DNA of 64,000 nucleotides from Streptomyces roseolilacinus (GCF_014649335.1 NZ_BMSV01000014.1:55405-119404); one strand, 5' to 3'; positions 24,670-33,302 are shown, numbered from the stretch's first letter. The notes: generated by a model not told the origin, from the letters alone. Numbers and translations: made by a program.

Positions 24670-26088
24670 TTAGCCCATCTCCTCCAACGCCTTGCCCTTG
24701 GTCTCCTTCACGTACTTGAGCACGAAGGGGATGGAGAGCACGGCGAAGACCGTGTAGATGACGTAGGTGCCGGAGAGGTTCCAGTCGGCGAGCGACGGGA
24801 AGCTGGCGGTGATGAGCCAGTTGGCCAGCCACTGGGCGGAGGCGGCGACGCCGAGGGCGGCGGCGCGGATCCGGTTGGGGAACATCTCGCCGAGGAAGAC
24901 CCAGACGACCACGCCCCACGAGAGGGCGAAGAAGAGGACGAAGGCGTGGGCGGCGATCAGGGCGACGACGCCCTGGGTCTCGGGGAGCTTGCCGTCCACG
25001 AGGTCGGCGGAGAAGGCCCAGGCCTCGAAGGCGAGGGAGACGGCCATACCGGCGGAGCCGACGAGGGCGAGCGGCTTGCGGCCGACCCGGTCGACCAGGA
25101 CCATCGCGATCACGGTGCCGATGATGTTGATGATCGACGTGGTGAACGAGTAGAAGAACGAGCCGGACGGGTCGACGCCGACCGACTGCCACAGGGTGGC
25201 GGAGTAGTAGAAGGCGACGTTGATGCCGACGAGCTGCTGGAAGACCGACAGGCCGATGCCGACCCAGACGATCGGCAGGAGCTTGAAGCGGCCGCCGAAC
25301 AGGTCCTTGAAGGTGGACTTGTGCTCGCGCCGCATGGCGGTCTCGATCTCGGCCACGCGCGCGTCGAGGTCGACGCCGTGGCCCTCCACCTCGGCGAGGA
25401 CCTCGCGGGCGCGGTCCTTGCGGCCGACGGAGATCAGGAAGCGGGGCGACTCGGGGATGGCGAAGGACAGCAGGCCGTAGAGGACGGCGGGGACGACCAT
25501 CACGCCGAGCATCCACTGCCAGGCCTCCAGCCCGGCGATCTCGCCGCGCTGGTCGCCGTCGGCGAGGTTGAGGATGGCCCAGTTGACCAGCTGGGAGACG
25601 GCGATGCCGATGACGATGGCGGCCTGCTGGAAGGCGCCGAGCCGGCCGCGGTACGCGGCGGGGGCGACCTCCGCGATGTAGGCGGGGCCGATGACGGAGG
25701 CCATGCCGATGGCGAAGCCGCCGACGACGCGCCAGAAGGCGAGGTCCCACAGCGCGAACGGCAGGGCGGAGCCGACGGCGCTGACCGTGAAGAGGGCGGC
25801 GGCGATCTGCATGCAGCGGATGCGGCCGATGCGGTCGGCGATCCGGCCGGCGGTGGCGGCGCCGATGGCGCAGCCGATCAGGGCGACGGCGATGACCTGG
25901 GCGAGAGTACCGGAGCCGATGTCGTAGCGGCCCCGGATGGCCTCGACGGCGCCGTTGATGACGGAGCTGTCGTAGCCGAAGAGGAAGCCACCCATCGCGG
26001 CGGCGGCCGTGATGAAGATGACGTGGCTGAGGTGGTCGGGATGGGCCTGCCTGGCTCCCGACGCAGAGGGCTGCGTGGTGCTGGTCAA
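24670..26088 (-). CDS. glcP: Glucose permease GlcP, MFS sugar porter
   Basis: A 472-residue major facilitator sugar/H+ symporter with 12 membrane segments. The sugar porter signatures are present: GYDSSVINGAVEAIRGRYD in the first loop, GRIADRIGRIRCM, PESPRFLISVGRKDRAREVL and VDRVGRKPLALVG. The glucose-binding QQLVGINVAFYYS is in helix 7, and the C-terminus ends VKETKGKALEEMG. It corresponds to GlcP, the main glucose uptake system of S. coelicolor, which supports glucose kinase-dependent carbon repression. The start codon is TTG at 26088, with AGGAG 6 bases upstream. It is preceded by an AT-rich promoter with repeated TTGAAG half-sites. Confidence 0.93.
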   Translation of the reverse strand: MTSTTQPSASGARQAHPDHLSHVIFITAAAAMGGFLFGYDSSVINGAVEAIRGRYDIGSGTLAQVIAVALIGCAIGAATAGRIADRIGRIRCMQIAAALFTVSAVGSALPFALWDLAFWRVVGGFAIGMASVIGPAYIAEVAPAAYRGRLGAFQQAAIVIGIAVSQLVNWAILNLADGDQRGEIAGLEAWQWMLGVMVVPAVLYGLLSFAIPESPRFLISVGRKDRAREVLAEVEGHGVDLDARVAEIETAMRREHKSTFKDLFGGRFKLLPIVWVGIGLSVFQQLVGINVAFYYSATLWQSVGVDPSGSFFYSFTTSIINIIGTVIAMVLVDRVGRKPLALVGSAGMAVSLAFEAWAFSADLVDGKLPETQGVVALIAAHAFVLFFALSWGVVVWVFLGEMFPNRIRAAALGVAASAQWLANWLITASFPSLADWNLSGTYVIYTVFAVLSIPFVLKYVKETKGKALEEMG

Positions 26089-26168
26089 CGTGTACTCCTG
26101 GGCCCGGCACCGTCGCCGGGCATGGGGGGCGAGCCCTTCCAGTGGCGCACAACCTCACGCCGCCCACC

Positions 26169-26282
26169 ACTTGAAGGTAAAAACAACGTTGCCGAGACTA
26201 TGCCTTCAAGTTTCGAAGTCAATAGTTCGTGTGATGTGACTTGAAGCGCAGAGTCCGGATGCTTGCATTCAAAGGTTGAAGT
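26169..26282. repeat. Alternating TTGAAG / TTCAAG operator-like repeats before glcP
   Basis: Half-sites with alternating orientation on the plus strand: ACTTGAAGG at 26169-26177, its exact inverse CCTTCAAGT at 26203-26211, ACTTGAAGC at 26239-26247, TTCAAAG at 26268-26274 and GTTGAAGT at 26275-26282. The first three are spaced 34-36 bases. One site lies between the candidate -35 and -10 boxes of glcP and one just downstream of the expected transcription start, as expected for repressor operators. Confidence 0.65.
26195..26222 (-). promoter_or_regulatory. Candidate glcP promoter
   Basis: On the minus strand TTGACT (26222-26217), a 16-base spacer and TAGTCT (26200-26195) match the vegetative -35 and TAnnnT -10 pattern. 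It predicts an RNA start near 26188, about 100 bases before the TTG start codon. The operator-like CCTTCAAGT lies inside the spacer. Confidence 0.6.
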
Positions 26283-26298
26283 TGATCATGTGTTGGTC

Positions 26299-29200
26299 TC
26301 AGCGGAGCCTCTGGCTCACGACCTTCGATACCCCGTCGCCCTGCATCGACACCCCGTAAAGCGCGTCCGCGACCTCCATGGTCCGCTTCTGGTGGGTGAT
26401 GACGATCAGCTGCGAGCTCTCCCGGAGCTCCCGCATGATCCCGATGAGCCGCTGGAGGTTGGTGTCGTCGAGCGCCGCCTCCACCTCGTCCATCACGTAG
26501 AAGGGGCTGGGCCGCGCCTTGAAGATGGACACGAGCAGGGCCACGGCCGTCAGCGACCGCTCACCGCCGGACAGCAGCGACAGTCGCTTGACCCTCTTGC
26601 CGGGCGGCCGCGCCTCGACGTCCACGCCGGTGGTCAGCATGTCGTCCGGGTCGGTCGGCACCAGCCGTCCCTCGCCGCCCGGGAACAGCCGCGCGAAGAC
26701 GCCCTCGAACTCGCGCGCCGTGTCCCGGAACGCCTCGGCGAAGACCTGCTCGACCCGTTCGTCGACCTCCCTCACCACCTGCAGGAGGTCCGCGCGGGTC
26801 TTCCTCAGGTCGTCCAGCTGCTCGGAGAGGAACTTGTGCCGCTCCTCCAGTGCCGCGAACTCCTCCAGGGCGAGCGGGTTCACCTTTCCGAGCTGCTGGT
26901 ACGCCCGTTCGGCCGCCCTGAGTCGCCTCTCCTGCTCGGCGCGCACGAAGGGCCGGCCCGGCGTGCCGTCCGGCTCCCCGGCCGGCTGCCCGCCGTCGGC
27001 GGGCGGCGGCGGTACGGGCTGGTCGGGGCCGTACTCGGCGACGAGCGTCGCGGGCTCCACGCCCAGCTCCTCCAGGGCGCGGCCCTCCAGCTGCTCGATG
27101 CGCAGCCGCTTCTCGGCGCCGAGGACCTCCCCGCGGTGCACCGAGTCCGTCAGCCCGTCCAGCTCGTCCTTGAGCTCGCGGCCCCGCGCGCGGGCGGCGG
27201 CCAGGTCCTGTTCGCGGGCGGCCCTGGCGGTCTCGGCGGCGGACCGCTCCCGTTCGGCGCGGACGAGGGACACCTCGATGTGCGCGAGCAGCTGCCGGGC
27301 GCCGGAGGCGACGGCCGCGGCGACCTCCGCCTCGTGGCGCAGCCGGGCGCGGTGCCGTTCGGCGCGGACGCGGGCCTCGCGTTCGGCGCGGGCGGCGCGG
27401 TCGAGGGAGTCGGCCCGGCCGGCGAGCGCCTTGACGCGCTCCTCGTGGGTGCGGAGCTGGAGGCGGGCCTCCATCTCGGTCTGGCGGGCGTTGGCCCCGT
27501 CGGCGGCGAGCCGGTCCCGTACGGAGGTGTCGGGCTCCTCCTCGGCGGGGGCCTCCTGTGCGACGAGCAGCCGTTCGGCCAGTTCCTCGGCCTCCTCGGC
27601 GGCCCGGTCGAGGGCTTCCTGGGCGCGGGCCACGGCGGCGGCGGCCCGTTCGGCCTCTCCGGCGGCGCCCCTGGCCTGCCCGGCGAGCCGCCCGAGCCGC
27701 TGGGCGACGGCCGACTTCCCCCGGTCGGCGGCCCGGCGCCGCTCCCCCAGCTCCTCGACGCGGGCGGCGCACGCCCGGCGGTGTCCGGCGGCCCGCTCCT
27801 GCCGGTCGGCGAGCTCCTCGCACCGTACGGCCAGCTCGGCCAGCTCGGCGGCGGCCTCGTCGACGGACGCCCGGACCTCCAGGAGGCTGGGCGCCCCGGC
27901 GGAGCCGCCGTGCGCGAAGTGCGCGGCCAGCAGGTCGCCGTCGGCGGTGACGGCGGTGAGCCCGGGCCGGGCGCGCACCAGGCTCTCGGCGTCCTCCAGG
28001 GTGGCGACGACCACGACGTCCCGCAGCAGGCGCCGCGCGGCGGGCGCCAGGTCGTCGGGACCGCCCACCAGGTCGGCGGCGTACAGGGCGCCGTCCGGCA
28101 GGGCGGGACGCTCCTCGCCGAACGGATCGGGCGGACCGGGCGGACCGGCGACGAGGAGGGCGGCGCGGCCGGCGTCCTGCTTGCGCAGCAGCCGGATCGC
28201 CTCGGCGGCGGTCGCCGGGCCGTCCACCGCGAGGGCGTCGGCGGCGGCGCCGAGGGCGGCGGCGAGCGGGGCCTCGTGACCGGGGGTGACGGTGAGGAGT
28301 CCGGCGGCGGGGCCGAGGAGCCCGGCGAGCCGGTCGGCCGCGTCGAGGAGGGCGCCGGTGCCGTCCTTGCGGCGCAGGCCGAGGGCGAGGGCGTCGTGCC
28401 GGGCGCGGGTCGCGGCGCGGCGGCGTTCGGCGTCGGTGGCGGCCTCACGGGTCGCGGCGAGCGCGGTCTCGGCGTCGGCCAGTTCGCGCCTGGCGGTCTC
28501 GTGGGCGGCGGCGAGTTCGGCGTCGTCGGCGTCGAGGTCGTCGACCTCGGCCCGGACCCGCTCGTACTCCTCCTGGGAGGAGGCGGCGCGCTCCCGTGCC
28601 TCGTCGCGGGCGGCGGCGAGCCGGTCGATCTCGGCCTGGGCGGCGGCGGCGCGGGAGCGGGCGGCGCCCACCCGGCCGGTGAGCCGGGCGAGGCCCTCGC
28701 GGCGGTCGGCGAGGGCGCGGGCGGCGTCCCTGAGGCGGCGCTCCTCGGCGGCGAGCGCCTGTTCCAGTCCGGCGCGGTGGGCGACGGTGTCCTCCAGGGC
28801 CTGTTCGGCGGCCTCCCGCGCGGCCTCCAGCTCCGCCTCCTGCTCCCGCACGCGGGCGGCCTCCCGCTCCAGGTCCTCGGGGTCGCGGCCGCGGCGCTCC
28901 TCGACGGGCGGGGCGGTGGCGCTCTTGACGCGGGCCTCGGCCAGGGAGACGGTGCCGCGCACCCGCTCGGCGAGCCGCGACAGCTCGTACCAGGTGTGCT
29001 GGGCCCGCTGGAGGCGGGGCGCGAGGCGCCGCACCTCCTCCTCCAGGGCGGTCTCGCGGGCCAGGGCGGCCCTCAGTCCGGCCTCGGCCTGCTCCTTGCG
29101 TTCCCTGAGCGCGGCCTCGTCGGCGAGTTCGGCGTCCAGGGCCTCGCGGAGGCGTACGAGGTCGTCGGCGAGGAGCCGCAGCCGCGTGTCCCGCAGCTCT

Positions 29201-29859
29201 GCCTGGATGACCGCGGCGCGGCGGGCGACGGCGGCCTGCCGCCCCAGGGGCTTGAGCTGGCGGCGCAGCTCGTCGGCGAGGTCCTGGACGCGGGCGAGAT
29301 TGGCCTGCATGGCGTCGAGCTTCCGCAGCGCCTTCTCCTTGCGCTTGCGGTGCTTGAGGACGCCGGCGGCCTCCTCGATGAAGGCGCGGCGGCCCATGGG
29401 GTCGGCGTGGAGGACGGAGTCGAGCTGGCCCTGGCCGACGATGACGTGCATCTCGCGGCCGATTCCGGAGTCGCTGAGGAGTTCCTGGATGTCCAGGAGG
29501 CGGCAGGTGTCGCCGTTGATCTGGTATTCGCTGCCGCCGTTGCGGAACATGATCCGCGTAATGGTGACTTCCGCGTAGTCGATCGGAAGGGCCCCGTCGG
29601 AGTTGTCGATCGTGAGGGAGACCTCGGCGCGGCCGAGGGGCGGGCGGCCGGTCGTCCCGGCGAAGATCACGTCTTCCATCTTGCCGCCGCGCAGGGATTT
29701 CGCCCCCTGTTCGCCCATCACCCAGGAGAGCGCGTCGACGACATTGGACTTTCCGGAGCCGTTGGGGCCGACGACGCAGGTGATGCCCGGTTCGAACCGC
29801 AGGGTGGTGGCGGAGGCGAACGATTTGAATCCGCGGAGGGTCAGGGCCTTGAGGTGCAC
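26299..29859 (-). CDS. smc: Chromosome segregation ATPase SMC
   Basis: A 1186-residue structural maintenance of chromosomes protein, the condensin ATPase that works with ScpA/ScpB. The head begins MHLKALTLRGFKSFA with Walker A GPNGSGKSNVVDALSWVMG. The ABC signature (LLSGGERSLTAVALL) and Walker B (PFYVMDEVEAALDDTNLQRL) are at the C-terminal end. Two long Glu/Arg/Ala coiled coils flank a hinge around residues 500-650 (GLLGPAAGLLTVTPGHEAPL). The length is normal. The ATG at 29859 is the family start. It is followed, in the same direction after 210 bases, by glcP with its own promoter. Confidence 0.98.
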   Translation of the reverse strand: MHLKALTLRGFKSFASATTLRFEPGITCVVGPNGSGKSNVVDALSWVMGEQGAKSLRGGKMEDVIFAGTTGRPPLGRAEVSLTIDNSDGALPIDYAEVTITRIMFRNGGSEYQINGDTCRLLDIQELLSDSGIGREMHVIVGQGQLDSVLHADPMGRRAFIEEAAGVLKHRKRKEKALRKLDAMQANLARVQDLADELRRQLKPLGRQAAVARRAAVIQAELRDTRLRLLADDLVRLREALDAELADEAALRERKEQAEAGLRAALARETALEEEVRRLAPRLQRAQHTWYELSRLAERVRGTVSLAEARVKSATAPPVEERRGRDPEDLEREAARVREQEAELEAAREAAEQALEDTVAHRAGLEQALAAEERRLRDAARALADRREGLARLTGRVGAARSRAAAAQAEIDRLAAARDEARERAASSQEEYERVRAEVDDLDADDAELAAAHETARRELADAETALAATREAATDAERRRAATRARHDALALGLRRKDGTGALLDAADRLAGLLGPAAGLLTVTPGHEAPLAAALGAAADALAVDGPATAAEAIRLLRKQDAGRAALLVAGPPGPPDPFGEERPALPDGALYAADLVGGPDDLAPAARRLLRDVVVVATLEDAESLVRARPGLTAVTADGDLLAAHFAHGGSAGAPSLLEVRASVDEAAAELAELAVRCEELADRQERAAGHRRACAARVEELGERRRAADRGKSAVAQRLGRLAGQARGAAGEAERAAAAVARAQEALDRAAEEAEELAERLLVAQEAPAEEEPDTSVRDRLAADGANARQTEMEARLQLRTHEERVKALAGRADSLDRAARAEREARVRAERHRARLRHEAEVAAAVASGARQLLAHIEVSLVRAERERSAAETARAAREQDLAAARARGRELKDELDGLTDSVHRGEVLGAEKRLRIEQLEGRALEELGVEPATLVAEYGPDQPVPPPPADGGQPAGEPDGTPGRPFVRAEQERRLRAAERAYQQLGKVNPLALEEFAALEERHKFLSEQLDDLRKTRADLLQVVREVDERVEQVFAEAFRDTAREFEGVFARLFPGGEGRLVPTDPDDMLTTGVDVEARPPGKRVKRLSLLSGGERSLTAVALLVSIFKARPSPFYVMDEVEAALDDTNLQRLIGIMRELRESSQLIVITHQKRTMEVADALYGVSMQGDGVSKVVSQRLR

Positions 29860-29970
29860 GCTCCGGGACTCTACCGGGCGCGTTTCGTTTGGCCCGTGAA
29901 CGAGGAGGGCAGATCAGTCGGTAAGCGTGGCGCGTACGCGGAAGAACGCGCAGGTGAACACGGGGGGCGG

Positions 29971-30000
29971 AAAAGAAAGAAGGGACGCCGGAGCGTCCCT
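29971..30000 (-). terminator. Rho-independent terminator after the small coiled-coil gene
   Basis: On the minus strand a perfect 8-bp stem (AGGGACGC / GCGTCCCT, 4-base loop) is followed at once by TCTTTCTTTT, making one of the few textbook intrinsic terminators here. It lies 71 bases past the stop of the gene at 30072-30284 and isolates it from smc. Confidence 0.85.
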
Positions 30001-30071
30001 TGCATATCTGTTCGCGAGAGTGTTTCTCACCGTCCCGCAGGGCCAGGCGCTACGGGGTTCCCTGGCGGGAG

Positions 30072-30284
30072 TCAGGTGAGCGCAGGCTCGCCCTTGGGTA
30101 CATCGATGTCGATGCCGTCGAGCAGCGGCTCGCGGTGAGCGGCGGCAGCGGCGAGCGCGTCCTTCTCGGACTGGATCCGGACCAGCTCGGACTCCAGGTC
30201 CTGGACGCGCTGCTGAAGCCGTCGCATCTCGGCGAGCAGTCGCGGGTCGGTACCGCCGACATAACCGAGAAGCGCCTTTGCCAT
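30072..30284 (-). CDS. Small conserved actinobacterial coiled-coil protein
   Basis: A 70-residue protein starting MAKALLGYVGGTDPRLLAEM. A single coiled-coil helix follows (MRRLQQRVQDLESELVRIQS), and the C-terminus is polar (DIDVPKGEPALT). I recognise it as a conserved streptomycete hypothetical, with no known function. The ATG has GGAGG 10 bases upstream, and the gene is bounded by a strong intrinsic terminator. It sits between smc and acylphosphatase. The heptad-rich sequence suggests a dimer or a partner-binding protein. No membrane or secretion signal is seen. Confidence 0.8.
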   Translation of the reverse strand: MAKALLGYVGGTDPRLLAEMRRLQQRVQDLESELVRIQSEKDALAAAAAHREPLLDGIDIDVPKGEPALT

Positions 30285-30687
30285 GATGGATGGTCCTCCA
30301 CAATGAGTGACCGACCGAAGCGGTGTGGGTCGTGAGGGATTTGCACCCGCGGTGCCCGGCGGCGGTGGTGCCGCTGCGGTTCTTGCCGCCGAACAGCTAA
30401 GGTGCGCGGGGCTTCCAGAGTCTCACCAAAAAGTTTGACGGTCAACACGATCACGCCCCGGATCAACAGGCGGCCGGGGGCGCCACTGCCGCTGAACGTG
30501 CGGCGGCGCCTCGCGCGCGGTGCCCGGAAGGGCGTAGAGATCATCCTCGCGCGCCGGGGCCGCCGCCACAACCCCTTCTCGGCAATCACCTGGTCATTTC
30601 TGTCCCAACAGGTGGCGCGAACGCCTACCGGGGGGCGCTCACGAATGCCCCGTGCGCCCCCGGAATAGGGGGTACGCGCGTGTCCTT
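30285..30687. other. 403-base gap upstream of the small coiled-coil gene
   Basis: Between the coiled-coil gene and acylphosphatase (both minus). It holds a palindrome TTGACGGTCAA at about 30437-30447, which on the minus strand also gives a TTGACC -35-like box without a good -10. The rest is GC-rich with no accepted coding frame; it should carry the coiled-coil gene promoter. Confidence 0.45.
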
Positions 30688-30969
30688 TCAGCGGACCTCG
30701 AATCCCTCGTATCCCCCGCGCGGCGTGTCCCAGATCTCAGTGACACCGTCGACGCGCCCGGGTGTGTCGTCGGAGCGCAGCCAGTCCAGAAGACGGTGGC
30801 AATTCTCACGTCGGCCTTCGGCGACGACCTGGACGCGGCCGTCGTCGAGATTCAGGGCGAATCCGGTGAGACCACCGATCTCCAGGGCGTTCGCCCTGGT
30901 GAACCAGCGGAAGCCCACTCCCTGTACTCGTCCGCGTACCCATGCCGTGAGCCGTGCTTCGTCGTTCAT
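30688..30969 (-). CDS. acyP: Acylphosphatase
   Basis: A 93-residue acylphosphatase that hydrolyses carboxyl-phosphate bonds such as acetyl- or carbamoyl-phosphate. The catalytic Arg loop VRGRVQGVGFRWFTRANA and the Asn-containing strand (GFALNLDDGRVQVVAEG) are both intact. The fold is a ferredoxin-like alpha/beta sandwich. The ATG at 30969 is the normal start for the family. In actinobacteria this gene commonly lies next to smc, as here. It is divergent from the CAP-domain gene, with 164 bases between them. Confidence 0.95.
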   Translation of the reverse strand: MNDEARLTAWVRGRVQGVGFRWFTRANALEIGGLTGFALNLDDGRVQVVAEGRRENCHRLLDWLRSDDTPGRVDGVTEIWDTPRGGYEGFEVR

Positions 30970-31133
30970 GGCTGCACGCTAACCGGCCGATCATTCCGGC
31001 GGCACTTCGCCCTGGCATGTCATGGCGTACAGTCCCCACCCAATGAGCCTCACCCGTTCGGGCGCATTCCGGCGGCCCTGGGCTCACGACCGACAGACCG
31101 CAGTGCAGGACGCAGCAGCAGGAGGCAGAGCAG

Positions 31134-32123
31134 ATGGGACGCCACCGACGCTCCGGCGCCGCACCCGCCGCCGACGAGTACGCGGCCGGTGCCGCCGGTA
31201 CGCCCCGTGGGGACCGGACCGCCCGGCGGAGGAAGCGGGCGCTGCCCCTCCGCGGAGGGCTGCTCGGCGCTTCGGCCGCCATGGCGGTGGGCGCCGTCGC
31301 GGTGACGTCGGGGATCCTGCCCGGCGGCAAGACGTTCACGATCGGCAGCGGTGCGCCGCAGGAGCAGATACGTTCCAGCGGCATACCGCAGCTGGACGCG
31401 CAGGGCCGCGCCGGCGCCGTACCGGGCACCGGGACGCCGTCCGCGTCGACCGTGCCGTCCGCGCCGCGCACCTCGGCCACGCCGAGCGCGTCGCCGTCCC
31501 TGGCGGCTCCGTCCAAGACCCCCTCCCCCAGGCCGTACGCCCCCTCGTCCTCACCGGCGCGTACGAAGACGGCGCCGGCGAAGTCGAGGACGCCCGCGGC
31601 CCCGACGCCCGTGAGGACGAGGACGCCCGCCGCTCCGGCGCCCGTGAGGACGAAGGAGCCCGCGGCCCCGTCCCGTACGGAGGTGCCCGCGCCGAGGAGG
31701 ACCGCCCCGGCGCCGGTCCCCTCGCGGACGGCGACGACGAGCCGGGCCGTCGCGGCGGAGGCCGCCGTCCTCGACCTGGTCAACCAGGAGCGCGCCAAGG
31801 TGGGCTGCAGCCCGGTCCGCGCCTCGACGGAGCTGGGCGACCTGGCGCGGGCGTTCAGCCAGGACATGGCGGTGCGGGGCTTCTTCTCCCACACGGACCC
31901 GGACGGCGACGGCCCCTGGGAGCGCGCCTCGCAGGCGGGCGTGGAGGGCCTGGGCGGCGAGAACATCGCCCGCGGCCAGGCCGACGCGGCGGCCGTGATG
32001 GAGTCGTGGATGAACAGCGACGGCCACCGCGCGAACATCCTGAACTGCGACTTCACGCGCCTGGGCGTCGGTGTCCACATCGCCGGCGGCGGCCCGTGGT
32101 GGACCCAGAACTTCGGCTTCTGA
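31134..32123 (+). CDS. Secreted or membrane-anchored CAP-domain (SCP/PR1-like) protein
   Basis: A 329-residue protein of three parts. First is an Arg-rich cytoplasmic leader followed by a membrane or signal segment (GGLLGASAAMAVGAVAVTSG, about residues 41-60). Second is a Pro/Ala/Thr/Ser-rich linker of roughly 130 residues with repeated TPAAPxPVRT units. Third is a C-terminal CAP domain from about residue 207, with LVNQERAKVGCSPVRAST, LARAFSQDMAVRGFFSHTD and GENIARG. The domain ends with HRANILNCDFTRLGVGVH and WTQNFGF. The CAP His and Glu residues are kept (FFSHTD, GENIA, DGHR). Bacterial CAP proteins are cell-surface and of uncertain activity. It lies just outside the core run and is divergent from acyP. 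Confidence 0.9.
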   Translation: MGRHRRSGAAPAADEYAAGAAGTPRGDRTARRRKRALPLRGGLLGASAAMAVGAVAVTSGILPGGKTFTIGSGAPQEQIRSSGIPQLDAQGRAGAVPGTGTPSASTVPSAPRTSATPSASPSLAAPSKTPSPRPYAPSSSPARTKTAPAKSRTPAAPTPVRTRTPAAPAPVRTKEPAAPSRTEVPAPRRTAPAPVPSRTATTSRAVAAEAAVLDLVNQERAKVGCSPVRASTELGDLARAFSQDMAVRGFFSHTDPDGDGPWERASQAGVEGLGGENIARGQADAAAVMESWMNSDGHRANILNCDFTRLGVGVHIAGGGPWWTQNFGF

Positions 32124-32542
32124 GGCTGCCGCGGGCCAGCGGCCCGTGACCCTTCAGCGGAAGATCCGGCCCTGGACTCCATCACTGCTACGGGCGCCGG
32201 GGCTTCGTCCTCGTCAGGCTCGTCGGCCTGGAGCGCCGGAAACCGGGCGCCCTGTTCCAGCGCTCCATCCGGTCCTGCTCACGGGTTCCTCCACCTCGTC
32301 GAGCACCCGTCGGCGCTTCGCCCCTCCGGGCGGTCGGCTCCACGGCCTCGGGCAGCCGCCTCGGGGCGAGCCCCCAAGGGGATGGCCCCGGCGCCGTGCC
32401 TCGGCGGGCGGGTCCACGGGCTGCCCGACCCGCCGTCGGCTCACGGGGCCATGACCACTCTCCCCACGGCGGTGCCGGCCCGGAGCCGCTCCGCCGACCG
32501 CGCGGTATCGTGCCGCCGTCGCGAGGGGACGAGGGGCACACC
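32124..32542. other. 419-base gap without an accepted gene
   Basis: It follows the CAP gene; a 6-bp stem CGGGCC/GGCCCG at 32132-32146, 9 bases past the stop, may terminate it. The rest is GC-rich with frames open on both strands, none with recognisable protein features or a ribosome site. A ribosome site GAGGGG stands immediately before the next gene at 32543. The region looks like degenerate sequence but cannot be assigned. Confidence 0.4.
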
Positions 32543-33010
32543 ATGAGCGGGGACACCCGGGACGAGCGGTTCAAGGTCGGCGACGTCTTGCTGGTCAGCT
32601 GCCCTTCGGCACGTGCGCGAGTCGTCCACGTGACCTCGTGTGAAGTCTCGGTCGAGTGGCCGTGGGCGCACGTCGATCCGGACTCCGAGATCCAGTGGAA
32701 CGGACACAGGGCGATCCCTCGCACCACGACCGCCGACGAGTGGGGCGGGCTCTTTCGGGTCAGCCCACCCGCAGGAGACCTGAAGGCAGGCGACTCTTGC
32801 CTGGTGGGCATCCCCGAGACCCTCGTGCGGATCATCGACATCGGCCGCTTCGATCCGCCGGCGGACGTGGGGTGGCTTCCGAGACCCCACACCATGGTGA
32901 TCGTGTTGCCGGTCGATCATCCGCACGACCCGCACTCGGAGGAGGAGGGCGACACGATCGACCTCGAGGCTGCGGCTCCCCTCAGGATCGATCTGGTCTC
33001 ACGCGGCTGA
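32543..33010 (+). CDS. Unrecognised 155-residue acidic protein
   Basis: I do not recognise this protein. It starts MSGDTRDERFKVGDVLLVSC, with GAGGGG 6 bases before the ATG. It reads as a compact soluble beta-rich protein with many Trp and Val residues (CEVSVEWPWAHVDPDSEIQW, TTADEWGGLFRVSP). Two similar Val-rich stretches (KVGDVLLVSCPS and KAGDSCLVGIPET) suggest an internal repeat of a small barrel-like unit. The C-terminus is acidic (HSEEEGDTIDLEAAAPL). Codon use is less extreme than in its neighbours, which suggests recent acquisition or weak selection. It is followed by a strong terminator. It could equally be an immunity or regulatory protein. Confidence 0.65.
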   Translation: MSGDTRDERFKVGDVLLVSCPSARARVVHVTSCEVSVEWPWAHVDPDSEIQWNGHRAIPRTTTADEWGGLFRVSPPAGDLKAGDSCLVGIPETLVRIIDIGRFDPPADVGWLPRPHTMVIVLPVDHPHDPHSEEEGDTIDLEAAAPLRIDLVSRG

Positions 33011-33022
33011 CGACTGACACGT

Positions 33023-33066
33023 ACGGCTCGGCCCCGCGTGCCCGGGAGGGCGCCGGGCCGAGCCGT
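33023..33066. terminator. Strong terminator after the 155-residue protein gene
   Basis: A perfect 12-bp stem (33023-33034 with 33055-33066) starting 12 bases after the stop codon at 33010. It could also end transcription of the remnant on the other strand. Confidence 0.75.
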
Positions 33067-33092
33067 GCTGGTGGACGGGCCGGGGGGCAGGC

Positions 33093-33224
33093 CTCGGCGG
33101 TGGCGATGTCCGCCTCGTGCACCGCTTCGGGGCCTTCGTCGCTGTCGGACCGGACGGCTTCGGCGAGGACGGTGGTGCGGCCGTAGCCGGAGTGGTGGGC
33201 GATCGAAACGGGGGGGGCAGGCGT
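33093..33224 (-). pseudogene. Remnant of an NADPH-dependent flavin reductase/quinone oxidoreductase
   Basis: On the minus strand about 40 codons read VSIAHHSGYGRTTVLAEAVR and then EGPEAVHEADIATAEA, which resembles the flavodoxin-like FMN reductase start (VxIAYHSGYGHTxxLAEAV) typical of genes divergent from HxlR regulators. After about 40 residues similarity is lost in Pro/Ala/Arg-rich sequence. A ribosome site AGGAGG (33232-33227) remains, but the frame has no ATG, GTG or TTG near it; an ACG stands at 33224-33222. The gene is therefore truncated and lacks a start. The end point is uncertain. Confidence 0.6.
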
Positions 33225-33302
33225 GCCCTCCTGGTTCGGGGTCGTACTCCGCCGCACACCGGCTACCGTGGCGCGGGGGCGGCGGCGCCCCGCCCCTGTG
33301 GA

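Noticed and set aside
26263..30138. Open frame of about 1290 codons on the plus strand opposite smc
   Set aside because: Antisense shadow; the minus strand has a complete SMC with Walker A, signature and Walker B.
32071..32454. Possible small gene after the CAP gene
   Set aside because: Arg/Pro-rich translation, no ribosome site, overlaps the CAP gene end and has an equally open frame on the opposite strand.
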